Below are positions 7,971 to 18,318 of a stretch of 20,124 bases of DNA, in pieces (the stretch's first letter is position 1; the number at the start of each line of letters is the position of its first letter). Where the stretch lies: positions 73,827 through 93,950 of the forward strand of contig CAMPET010000165.1 of NCBI GenBank assembly GCA_946803715.1, given 5' to 3'. The DNA is from Beroe ovata (taxonomy: Eukaryota > Ctenophora > Nuda > Beroida > Beroidae). The notes beneath the pieces were generated by a model that saw only the letters and a program-made list of their open reading frames with translations, did not search any database and was not told the origin of the DNA. The position numbers and the translations under genes are program-made.

Positions 7971-9555
7971 TCACGTGGCATTCACGGGCATATTGTCTGG
8001 TAGTGGCGGTAGCATGCTATTCAATCCATCCACAACACTATTCTCAGGTATGTCTTTACTTGACAGTGAGTAAAATTCCTCCACAACGCCAGATCTGTTG
8101 TGCTTCACCAATTGCTTCTGTTGCCTGGCCTGTGATTTTAAGAAGGTAACAAAGAAATGAATGCGTTAGAAAGGATGAAACTGTAGGCAGAAAATAGAAA
8201 CTGGGATGAAAATGGGTGGGGTGGAGTACATGATCTCTCTGCTTAGTGTTTACTCACCATCTCAAATATAAGAATAGAGGCTGCCATAGCAACGTTTATA
8301 CTATCTAGCTTTGCTATTGTTGGTATGAAAGCACCCACTATGTCATGACGACCCATATCAATGACAATTTTCTTTATTTCAGGAGACAGACCGCCAGCCT
8401 CCCTTCCAAAGATCATAAGTGTGGGTTTTCTAAAATTAGCCTCATAGAATGGGACACTGCTGATCTCCTGAACATTATCATCTCGCTGTGTTTCTACAAA
8501 ACATATCTGCCAATCTGATGGTAATGTCTCCAGAATTGTTGTGAACTCCAAGTGTTCATGTAACGGAACTCTAAAACAAGGTTCAAACTTTACAACACTA
8601 TTATCTTATTGAATAGAATTCTTTTATTTCTAACCTCCAATATTTGATACTTACAGGTAGTTCGCTGCTGCAGAAGCTCTCAGTGTGGCAGGCAGCCAGA
8701 AACTGCAGGTCTGCGGACTGGAAACTACAGATGAACAAGCTGCCCCAGCAGCACTCCTGATAATTGTCCCAACGTTACCTGACATTGAGAATGAGCCCAG
8801 AATGAGCAATCGGAAGGTTGTTCGTTTGTGTAGAGAGGTTGAAACCAGAAGATGTTAGATCAGCACTCAAGATGTAAAAAAAGAGGCAAAAAGTTATGAT
8901 CAGAACTGCTTCAGCTGTGATGAGCTATCAAATATTTATGAAGCAAAATAACCTTATTCATACCTGGATCACGGATTCTGTCCAGAAAAATGATCAATGG
9001 AATTGTTTCTTCAGTAACTTCAACCTTGTTTGGTCTATCAAAAACAGCCATGAAGCCTTGGTTAGTACCTACATCAGTCAATTGTGTTAACTGCTTTTCG
9101 GTCACTTGGATACACTGTGTTGACTCAGGGACATGAGTTATTGACTTGAACACTTCATCCTGCAAGAGTAATTTGAGAAAAGGTCCGCAACTTAGGCAAA
9201 GAGTCACTTTGATCTGCACAGTTTAACTAGACTTTAAACAGTATTAGCAAGCATATCAATAGCCTACCTCACAATAAAAGAAATGTGAGGGAATTTGTCC
9301 TTGAGATAGTAAGTCACATATCATAGTTTTGTTTTCTACAAAGACGCCAAGTTTTCTCCTCTTCTTGGACTTCAGATACGACATTGCAGCAGCATACTTT
9401 TTGTGAGTCTGGAGATCATACTGATGCTTCTTTGGAATTTTGGACTTCTTGGGATAGCTGATTTGCCCATGATATTGAGATAAATCAAGCTTCAAGAGAA
9501 AACCAGGTATAGACCTTGTAGACGAAAATTGCAAAACTTTCACTGTTCCATGCAT
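7971..9555 (-). CDS. MRM3: SpoU/TrmH-family mitochondrial rRNA 2'-O-methyltransferase, MRM3-like, five exons, 359 aa
   Basis: SPOUT (trefoil-knot) methyltransferase. In vertebrates MRM3 methylates a guanosine ribose in the peptidyl-transferase A loop of mitochondrial 16S rRNA. Exons on the minus strand are 9268-9555, 8964-9159, 8655-8778, 8258-8570 and 7971-8129, with consistent phases 0, 1, 2 and 0; total 359 residues (human 420). The three SpoU motifs are present: DRIRDPGNVGTIIRSAAGAA (156-175), FGREAGGLS (256-264) and IPTIAKLDSINVAMAA (285-300). The region before motif 1 (ITHVPES, TDVGTNQGFMAVFDRP) fits the substrate-binding domain. The N-terminus is basic and without early acidic residues, compatible with mitochondrial import. 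I chose the ATG at 9555; an upstream in-frame TTG lies inside a likely splice signal. MRM3 rather than another SpoU paralogue is probable. Confidence 0.85.
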
Positions 9556-9600
9556 TCTAAAATTAATCAATTTTTAATTATAAACAATCAGTCAGCAAAG
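9556..9600 (-). promoter_or_regulatory. 3' splice-site-like sequence directly before the MRM3 start codon
   Basis: On the minus strand, CTGACTGAT is followed by an A/T-rich run and ATTAATTTTAG, one base before the ATG. This is a textbook branch-site plus acceptor layout. It implies either a 5' UTR exon further upstream or a trans-splice acceptor. I see no upstream partner exon. Confidence 0.5.
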
Positions 9601-11214
9601 GAATGACATCACTGAGACCATAATAAACTGAAAACATGCCATAGTGATGAATTCATGGCAACAAGATTATTTCAAACTTGTCAACACTATTTTAAACTTA
9701 TCAACACTTTTAAACATATCAACACTACTCGTTGCAATCAAATTTATGATAAACTGAGAGGTACAACAAGTCATTAGACATTAATTCACTAATTAATTGC
9801 TAAAGCTCTGCTTCTTATTGCTCTAGAATTGTGTTATCTGTCAATCTAATAGCATAAGTGACACTAACTTATTCAATAAGTATAATTAATTAGGTACATA
9901 TAGGTAACATATTTGATGTAACATATTTGATGTAACATATTTGATGAATGGTGAAATTTTGTTGAGTTGGAATTTATTCCACAACGCGGCGCGCAATTCC
10001 AAAAATGCAACTGTATGGCAAAACAAGTTTTTATAAACCATTTGTTTTTGCGCTCAATTTCTTCAAAGATCAATTATTGTCTTTTTAGCTATGTATGCAA
10101 AAAGTGGACAGACGAAAATGTGACGATAGTGTTGATGTGTCATTAGAATTATATTACTTGTCAATTTAATAAACTTATCACTATCAGCACTACTTATTAC
10201 AATCAAATTTGTGTACTCACAAATATTCAGTTTTCAAGAATCTTTTCATTTTTGAAATTTATCTTTTCATGAAGTATGTGTGCATTCAACAGTATTGGTA
10301 TACATATCACAGAAAGGATTCTTTAATCACAGAAAGGATTCTTTTAATTTTAATGGGCATTGATAATAACTGAAATAGATATGGAGAGCATTTATGAAGG
10401 ATGATTGATGATTATCCCAAGGCTAGTGAATGCATGTTATTGAGTGGCAGTGGACATACACAGATGAGGATATCAGCAAGGTACTGACCGCTGCAAGGTA
10501 CTGGCTGTCATTGGAGAGTTTAAAGACATATTAATGGTGATGCTGAAGTGAATGGTGACACAGTGCAGAGGGAAGCGGATTACAGTTGGGAAAAGCTGAA
10601 CAATTAATAAATCGACTATTGGTAAGTGTCCAGTCCATCCATGGTACATAGGAGTTGCTTGAGTAATTAGAGAGATGTGTGATATCAATAGTTTTTCCTG
10701 GTATGAAACTCACTAATGTACTCTAATATACTCTTTATACCCTCTCTCAGGATACCCTGCAATTGAGTATCTACTGTTGATTGGGTCATGAGTGATAGCA
10801 CAAGTGTTACTATTCTGTACCTATCTACCTTAAAGAAGAATAACAACCAGTACTACTGGCATGTAAGAGGGAAGTGATCACCATCATGAGTATCAAGAGG
10901 ACTTGAGATAGTGTATCAAATTTCGCATGAGAAACTTGATTTATTATTGCTGTGACTAATTTAATTCATTATTTGCATGTATTGACTCAAGAGATTGAAA
11001 TTTGAATCAGTTTGAGAGTGAATTCAATTGAGATTTGACAAAGTGAATATATGAAAGTGAATATATAGTTCATGTCTGATGTCATCAGTGGGCAGTGTGC
11101 CACATATTGATTTGATTCATGATAAGTAAACAATTTTAGAGTTTCATTGGGTGAACATCTGATAATTGAAATTTGATGATCTAATAGGTAGGTACATAAA
11201 ATATGATACAACAA
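9601..11214. other. AT-rich non-coding stretch with small direct repeats
   Basis: No gene recognised on either strand. Local structure: tandem TAACATATTTGATG three times (about 9906-9946); ATCACAGAAAGGATTCTTT twice (about 10307-10343); and a diverged direct repeat in which 9720-9750 and 9827-9860 resemble 10145-10215 (words such as TGTCAAT.TAATA and TACAATCAAATTT). The latter suggests an old duplicated element. Open frames here are short and show no protein-like conservation. Confidence 0.6.
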
Positions 11215-12310
11215 CCCCAAGTGGGACTTGCAGGATCTCAAAGATCGGAATCGGCAGTCGAAATTACATAGGTAACATTGATGAGGAATGGTAACTGGGT
11301 AAATGCACAATAGAGACGCTTTTATCTCATAAAGCTGGCTTAAGTGGGACTCTCAGAGCTTTCAGACATCGGGAAACGGAATCAGTGGACAAAACTACTT
11401 AGGAAACGATGATAAAGGCATGAAACTGGATAAATGCACGTAAGAGACCCTTATATGACCAGTTATATCATGAAAACTGGCTTCAGTTGGCCTTTTACAG
11501 CTTTCAAACATCGAAAAACGGAATTAGCGATCATTACTACGTATGAACTGATAATAAGGCATGATAACTGGGTAAGTGCACCCTAAAGACGCTTTCAGAG
11601 CTTTTGGACATCGAAAAACGGAATCAGCGGTCTAATCTACTTAGGAAACGATGATAAAGGCATGAAACTGGATAAATGCACGTTAGAGACCCTTATCTGA
11701 CCCGTTATTTCATGAAAACTGGCTTAAGTGGGACTTACAGAGCTTTCGGACGTCCAAAAACGGAATCAGCGGTCAAAACTACGTAGGAAACGATGATAAG
11801 GGCATGAAAACTGGGTAAATGCACGTTAGAGACCCTTATCTGACCCGTTATTGCATGAAAGCTGGCTTAAGTGGGACTTACAGAGCTTTCGGACATCGAA
11901 AAACGGAATCAGCGGTCAAAACTACGTAGGAAACGATGATAAGGGCATGAAAACTGGGTAAATGCACGTTAGAGACCCTTATCTGACCCGTTATTGCATG
12001 AAAGCTGGCTTAAGTGGGACTTACAGAGCTTTCGGACATCGAAAAACGGAATCAGCGGTCAAAACTACGTAGGAAACGATGATAAGGGCATGAAAACTTG
12101 GTAAATGCACGTTAGAGACCCTTATCTGACCCGTTATTGCATGAAATCTGGCTTAAGTGGGACTTACAGAGCTTTCGGACATCGAAAAACGGAATCAGCG
12201 GTCAAAACTACGTAGGAAACGATGATAAGGGCATGAAAACTGGGTAAATGCACGTTAGAGACCCTTATCTGAGCCGTTATTGCATGAAAACTGGCATAAG
12301 TTGGACTTTC

Positions 12311-12480
12311 AACCTTATTTCTCGCTTAAATACAGTGGATTGCTTGCGTAGGGGCGTATTTTGTACTTATTTTTCGCTTAAATATAGTGGATTGCTTGCG
12401 TAGGGGCGTATTTCGTACTTATTTCTCGCTTAGATATTGTGGAATGCTTGCGTAGGGGCATGTTTTGTATTAGTTTCTTG
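12311..12480. repeat. 52-base tandem repeat in the foldback core
   Basis: Three copies with GCTTGCGTAGGGGC at 12342, 12394 and 12446 (52-base steps), each preceded by a TCGCTTA-type word. It abuts the left arm. Confidence 0.85.
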
Positions 12481-12577
12481 CTTGAAATTAGTGTATAATA
12501 CAGTGTGAGCCGCGCACAACTTTTAGGTAGTTTTTGGCAAAAATGAAGACAAATTAGAATGCTAACACTTTTTACAA

Positions 12578-12690
12578 AGGGTACTTTGCATACAAGTTTT
12601 TAGCAAATGCTAACAATGAATTCAGGGTACTTTGCATACAAGTGAGAACGCACTGCTGACAATAGATTGAGAGTACTTTGCATACAAATT
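12578..12690. repeat. 45-46-base tandem repeat in the foldback core
   Basis: Three copies marked by GTACTTTGCATACAA at about 12582, 12627 and 12673, with diverged spacers sharing GCTAACAAT or similar. Confidence 0.8.
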
Positions 12691-13877
12691 TGGGCCAAAA
12701 ACTAGCAATAGAAACTCTGATCCTGGGATTGAAATAAGCCGCTTCTAGGAAGCATGAGGGACTTTACGGAGCGCGCGGTGACAAATATGCTATGAAAACA
12801 AGTTGTTAGCGCTTTGCACGCGCGGCGTAGCTGTATGTGTTTCATCGAATAAGGAGTCGGGTAAGGGTCTCAAGCGTCTATTTACTCAATTTCTAGCATA
12901 TCATTAACATTCCATACGTAATTTTGACCGCTGATTCCATTTTTCGGAGTCTTAGAGCTCTGAAAACCTCACTTAATCCAGTTTCCATGACATAAGGGGT
13001 CGGATAAGGTTCTCTCAGCTACATTCACCGGTTTTTATCCCATTATCAACGTTTCCTATGAAATTTTGACCGCTGATTCCGTTTCTCGAAGTCCGAAAGC
13101 TCTGTGATCCCCACTTATGTCAGTATCCATGAAATAAGGGGTCAGATAAGGGTCCCAGGCCTCTTTATACTCAATTTCTAACACTTTATCAACGTTTCTT
13201 ATGTGATTTTGATCGCTGATTCCGTTTTTCGAAGTCCGAAAGCTCTAAAAGTCCCACTTATGTCGATTTTCATCGAATAAGGGGTCATATAAGGGTCTCT
13301 GAGTCAATCTTCCCAATTTTTAGCACCTTATCAACCTTCCTCAGGTTGTTTTGATCACCGATTCCGTTTTTCGAGGTCTGAAAGCTCTGTGATCCCCACT
13401 AATGTCAGTATCCATGAAATAAGGGGTCAGATAAGGGTCCCAGGCTTCTTTATACTCAATTTCTAACACTTTATCATCGTTCCTAATGCAATTTTGATCG
13501 CTGATTCCGTTTTCCGTGGTCCGAGAGCCCTGTCGCTCTCACGTATGTCCGTTTATATCGAATTTAGGGAAAGATAAAGGTCTCAAGCGTTCATATACTA
13601 AAAGTAAATTTGTGTTGTGTAACTTTGATCAACGCTCATATTGTCGATCGATGATAGACCCTGTCGAGAATTTCGTCGCGCGCCCGCAAACTTATTCTCA
13701 GCGGCTTGCATCAGCGGTCTGGCATCGCCCGACAACGCTCATAAAGTTTTTTCATTTTCAAGATATGCTTCATCGAAGGCCGAAGCTTGCCGGATGTTAA
13801 TGTTATCTGTTTCTCTGTTCTCGCATGCGCATTCATCGAAGCCAGATCAGCAATGTCGTTAAGCATGAAGTTAAGTT

Positions 13878-13959
13878 GTAGGATTTCACCCTACCATTGC
13901 TGGCGGGCCGCGGGAGTGACAATTGCGCGGCGCCGAGCGACAGCTGGGTAGAATCCTAC
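13878..13959. repeat. Short element with GTAGGATT terminal inverted repeats
   Basis: GTAGGATT at 13878 faces AATCCTAC ending at 13959; the pairing continues imperfectly inwards (ACCC, GCTG). The 82-base, GC-rich interior suggests a miniature inverted-repeat element or a stable hairpin. Confidence 0.5.
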
Positions 13960-14085
13960 AAAGCGCAGCCGCGCGCGAAAAACGGTTGACAGATAGCATC
14001 CGACAAATGACCGCGCGATTAATTTATCGGTCTTTTTCATTACACATTAGCTTGTAGCTGCGCTGCGCGCTGCACGGCCGGTTTC

Positions 14086-14157
14086 GATGGAGGCGCCGCG
14101 CGGCGCGCGCACGCACTGCAAGTGCACTACGTAGTTGCAGTGTCGCGCGCCTCCATC
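14086..14157. repeat. 72-base GC-rich imperfect palindrome
   Basis: GATGGAGGCGC and GCGCCTCCATC form the outer arms; an inner pairing brackets TACGTA (TTGCAGTG against CACTGCAA). It is rich in CGCG. It may be a miniature inverted-repeat insertion or a cruciform-forming site. Confidence 0.65.
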
Positions 14158-14328
14158 AGACAGAGGGTCCGATGTCAGATTTTATCGCTGCACCAATGAA
14201 TGAGAACGCAGTGTGAATGATAAAAAGTAAAAATTCAAACATGAAACACAATACGTTTGACTCGGCCCATATTCTAATTCAGATTCAATATCGATATCGC
14301 AGCAGAGTTCGCTTTGCCACACAAACAG

Positions 14329-17300
14329 TTACTGACTGCTTACAACAATTTCCACCCATTGTCGTAGCGCTTCTGCCAGTGTGAGCGGCAAATCTGAGGG
14401 CTCTCTTAGCACCAGGTAAAACGGGAAGGGAAAAGTATCCAGATACGACTCCATCTTAACGTATTTCCCACTCGCGTCAAAAACTGCAATTGGTTATAAT
14501 TGGTTATAATGGATGAATCATGAGCATGGTGGTTGTCAAAGAGGTCTGATCAACCCACGTGACGTACCTGGTGCTCGCACGTCCAGTATGCTATCACTGC
14601 CTGATATCTTGTCCACAATGAGGAAAACTGTGAAAATGCCCGCATCCCACGACTCCTTCACAGCTTTCTTCACGGCGTCCACACCCTGTAATACACGTGG
14701 TTTTATTGCGTCTTAGCTAACAAATGACAGAAGACACTTAGACACGTGGCAGTGTGAAACTCTGATATGATGGCATTGCCAACCTTTATAAAGATTCCTC
14801 TCCCATCACTTATGATGAAAAGAAGCTGTGATACAGCGCGATTCGCTTCAAGTGAAGCGGAGTGAGCAAAGTGGGACCTTGTTACATCCAGCAATCTGAA
14901 ACAAGAGCGTTACACTACTGGTTACATGGTAACATCACTGGTAACATTGTAACATCATAGATGCATACCTGGTAACAATATAACATGACTGGTTACATGG
15001 TAACACGACCGGTAACACGATTTTATCACTGGTTACATGGTAACGCGACTGGTAACATCACCGAGACCATGGAAAAATGACTGAGTACATGGAAACATGA
15101 CTGGTAACATGGTAACATCACTGTTTGCATGGTAACATGACTGGTAACAAGACTGGTTACATAGTAACACGGCTGGTAACACAGTTACATCACCTGTTAC
15201 ATGGTAAGATGGCTGGTACAATGGAAAAATGACTGGTTACATGGGAACATGACTGGTTACATGGTAACATCACTGTTTACATGGCAACATGACTGATACC
15301 ATGGTAACACGGTTAAATCACTTGTCACATGGTAACATAACTAATAGCATGAAAACAAGACTGGTTACGTGGTAACATGACTGGTTACATGGTAACATGA
15401 CTGGTAACATGGTTACATGACTGGTAACAAGGTAACATCATGGTAACACGGCTGGTAACACGATCACATCACTGGTTACATGGTAACGCGACTGGTAACA
15501 TCACTGAGACCATGGTAACACCACTTGTTACATGGTAACATGACTGGTAACATCACTGATACGATCGAAAAAAGGCTGGTTACATGGTAACATGACTGGT
15601 TACATGGTAACATGACTGGTAACATGGTAACATGACTGGTAACGTCATGGAAGCATGCCTGGTAACAAGATTACATCACTTGTTACATGGTAACATGACT
15701 GATACCATGGAAAAATGGCTGGTTATATGGAAACATGACTGGTTACATGGTAACACGACTGGTTACATGGTAACATCACAGGTTACATGGTAACATGGCT
15801 AATACCATGAAAGATCACTGGTTACATGGTAACATCACTGCTAACATGGTAACATCATGGAAGTATGCCTGGTAACAAGATAACATGACTGGTTACATGG
15901 TAACACGACTGGTAACACGATTTTGTCACTGGTTACATGGTAACACGACTGGTAACATCACTGAGACCATGGTAACACGGTTACATCACTTGTTACATGG
16001 TAACATGACTGGTATCATCACTGATACCATGGAAAAATGACTGGTTACAGGGTAACATGGTAACATCATAAAAGCATGCCTGGTGACAAGATAACACGAC
16101 TGGTTACATGGTAAAACGGCTGGTAACATCACTGAGACCATGGTAACACGGTTACATCACTTATTACATGGTAACATTACTGGTTACATCACTGATACCA
16201 TGGAAACATGACTGGTAACATGACTGGTTACATGGCAACATGCCTGGTAACATAACTGGTTATATGGTTACACGGTTACATCACTTAATACATGGCAAAA
16301 TGACTGGTAACATGACTGATACCATGGAAATATGACTGGTTACATGGTAACATCACTGGTAACATGGTTACATCACCGGTTACATGGTAATATGACTGGT
16401 TACATGGTAACATCACTGTTTACATGGTAAAATCACTGGATACATGGTAACATGACTGGTAACATGCCTGGTTACATAATCACATCGCTGATTACATGGT
16501 AACATGACTGGTCAGATGGTAACAGGACTGTTAACACGGCTACATGACTTGTACATGGTAACATGACTAGTAACATCACTGATACCATGGAAACATGACT
16601 AGTAACATGGTAACATGACTGGTTTCATCGTAATATGACTGATAACATGGTAACATCGCTGGTCACATAGTAACAGGACTGGTTACATCGCTGGTCACAT
16701 GGTAACAGGACTGGTTACATCGTAGCATCACTGGTAACATGACAGATTACATGGTAACCTCACTTAAACTATAGTACCATCACTGATACCATGGAAACAT
16801 GACTAGTTACATGGTAACATGACTGGTTTCATGGTAATATGACTGATAACATGGTAAAATCGCTGGTTTCATGGTAAAATCGCTGGTTATATGACTGGTA
16901 ACATGACTGATACCATGGCAACATGACTGCTTACATGGTAAAATAACTGGTTCCACGGTTACATCACTGGTAACAAAGTAACATGACTGGTAGCATGACA
17001 GATTACACGGTTATATCACTGATACCATAGTAACATCGCTGGTTACATGGTAACATGACTGGCAACACGGTTACATCACTGGTCCATGGTTACATCACTG
17101 GTTATATGGTTACCAGACTGACAACATGATGACATGACTGGTTACATGGTAACATGACTGGTTACATGGTCACATGACATGGTAACATGTCTTGTAACAT
17201 GGAAAACACATACCTGGTAACATCAGTCGCTGAATCAGAGAAGGAAAAGTGTCGGAGTATCCTCCCACCGGAAACAGATGTGAAGGGTTCTGTGAATGGG

Positions 17301-18192
17301 ACCACCAGGCTGGTATCCGTGCCAAAACTGCAAACACCAAGCTGTCCTATTTCCAACTTGGACAGAGCTCCACAAATAACAGCCATCGCCTCCAGAGACA
17401 TCTGAGAATGGGGAGTAAGAGTGGAGGGGTAAGAACACGAGAGAGTAATGGGGGGGGTTAGACATACCCTATTATACAGACAATGTCCTCTTGTGAATAA
17501 CTCAGGGGAGAGAAGAGTCTTACACACACAGACACACACACTTGAACACACAGACACACAGACATACACAGACACACAGACATACACAGACACACAGACA
17601 GACACACAAACTCGAACACAGAGACACATAAATTCACCCACCGACTTACACAATACTTTCACCGTGGAGAATACCTCACCTGGACACATTGAGTGGTTGC
17701 CATGGACGCGGAGTCGTCAAGAGCAATCATTACTTGGTACTGCCGGATTGAGGGCTTGCTCCTTCTCAACCAAATCTTATCCTTCTGGAATTTGCTCGCA
17801 ATGTACGGTATGATTCTCTTCATGTTCAGTCTCTTGCCCGTCTTGTAGTCTCCTCTCAGTTTGCCAGACTTGGTGGGTTCGAGAATAAGCCGCAGCTGTT
17901 CACAAAGATCCTGTGAGAGGGCGATATGACGTGCACAGTCGTAACCATAGCAACAAGCATTGTCCAACATATTCAGTGGTACATGATATTATCAGAATTG
18001 CTGGGGATTGTATTATATTGCATCGGGACCAGACATCAATCTTCTGCCAGCTTAAGTGTATCTTGAGATAAATTTCAATTCCCAACGTTGTCATAGATTG
18101 AAGTGAGTGTCAAAGTGTCACCTGAGCATGTTGAGCTGTGAGTGATTCGTATTGTGCCCACTTCCTCACCCCTTCATCGGCAGTTATGCTTC
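14329..18192 (-). CDS. MDN1: Midasin (MDN1), C-terminal part with the MIDAS/VWA domain
   Basis: Midasin (Rea1) is the giant dynein-related AAA ATPase that strips assembly factors from pre-60S ribosomes; its C-terminal MIDAS domain grips the ubiquitin-like domains of WDR12/Ytm1 and NLE1/Rsa4. Exons on the minus strand are 18122-18192, 17680-17910, 17214-17401, 14784-14895, 14568-14685 and 14329-14483, with matching phases 0, 0, 2, 0 and 1, giving 290 residues and a stop. In order: WAQYESLTAQHAQ then DLCEQLRLILEPT, YKTGKRLNMKRIIPYIASKF, KIWLRRSKPS, the metal-binding DDSASM (DxSxS), VCSFGTD, FIISDGRG, SDSILDVRAP, FPFPFYLVLRE and LRQWVEIV, all family landmarks. The donor of exon 14784-14895 is a weak GTTGGC. 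The intron 14896-17213 is one long minisatellite. Upstream exons appear again further right in duplicated form. Confidence 0.92.
14896..17213. repeat. Quasi-palindromic 20-base minisatellite filling an MDN1 intron
   Basis: About 2.3 kb of imperfect repeats around ACTGGTTACATGGTAACATG, beginning roughly ten bases from the exon 14784-14895 acceptor and ending at the donor side of exon 17214-17401. On length alone that is over a hundred units. Each unit contains GTTACATGGTAAC, which is nearly its own complement. Higher-order blocks recur (for example GATACCATGGAAA-type units every few copies). Confidence 0.95.
17515..17640. repeat. CA/CAGACA microsatellite in an MDN1 intron
   Basis: ACACAGAC-type tract in the 278-base intron 17402-17679. 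The sense transcript is UG/UGUCUG-rich. The equivalent tract in the middle copy (18410-18590) is about 60 bases longer, showing length variability. Confidence 0.85.
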
Positions 18193-18204
18193 CTATGGGT
18201 GAGT

Positions 18205-18283
18205 ACAGTTAAAACAGATACGCACAGACACACAGGTACACATTGGCAGACAGACACACATAGAAACACAGACAGACAAACAG

Positions 18284-18317
<34 letters not shown>
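18205..18317. repeat. CA microsatellite ending at an N
   Basis: CAGACACA tract grading into a pure CA run that stops at the ambiguous base at 18318. The matching tract at 20047-20124 also runs into a CA array at the window edge. This is where assembly continuity is lost. Confidence 0.9.
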
Positions 18318-18318
18318 N
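18318..18318. other. Ambiguous base N (contig join)
   Basis: A single N follows a pure CA run and precedes sequence matching 17430, so the two flanks are not naturally continuous relative to the first copy. Confidence 0.9.

Larger units (their letters stand above)
11215..13600. mobile_element. Foldback-type element: 143-base tandem array, core, and inverted array of the same unit
   Basis: The left arm (11215-12310) has about eight head-to-tail units. The landmark CGGAATC falls at 11246, 11377, 11519, 11619, 11761, 11904, 12047 and 12190, so the last four units are exactly 143 bases apart and nearly identical, while the outer ones are diverged or shortened. The right arm (about 12845-13600) carries five units in the opposite orientation, with the complementary landmark GATTCC at 12933, 13075, 13218, 13360 and 13503, again 142-143 apart. 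A 0.5 kb core with its own repeats separates the arms. Long inverted repeats built from tandem subunits are the hallmark of foldback DNA transposons. No transposase frame is present, so if mobile it is non-autonomous. Element borders and target duplications are not resolved. Confidence 0.7.
13601..14328. other. Non-coding region, GC-rich and CpG-dense in the middle, downstream of MDN1
   Basis: This region contains no gene I recognise. AACGCTCATA occurs twice (about 13631 and 13733). From about 13890 to 14160 the DNA turns GC- and CpG-rich, unlike its AT-rich surroundings, and contains the two hairpins listed separately. MDN1's 3' untranslated region must begin at 14328 and run leftwards. Confidence 0.5.

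Noticed and set aside
9556-9570. MRM3 start five codons further upstream
   Set aside because: That codon is TTG, not ATG, and it lies within the acceptor-like A/T-rich sequence.
11215-12310. CRISPR-like array
   Set aside because: Units are 143 bases with no distinct repeat/spacer division, the host is eukaryotic, and an inverted copy of the array exists.
13516-13862. Plus-strand frames of 73 and 94 codons downstream of the foldback arm
   Set aside because: No recognisable domain, overlapping frames on the same strand, and the first begins inside the repeat arm.
14896-17213. Short ORFs with many ATG codons inside the minisatellite
   Set aside because: ATG is part of the repeat word CATGGTAACATG; the frames carry only repeat translation and lie within a spliced intron.
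17908-17970. Upstream extension of the midasin exon through the open frame before 17910
   Set aside because: The exon at 18122-18192 supplies the expected WAQYESLTAQHAQ segment in phase, and a good acceptor (CCCTCTCACAG) sits exactly at 17911, so the extra open codons are intron.
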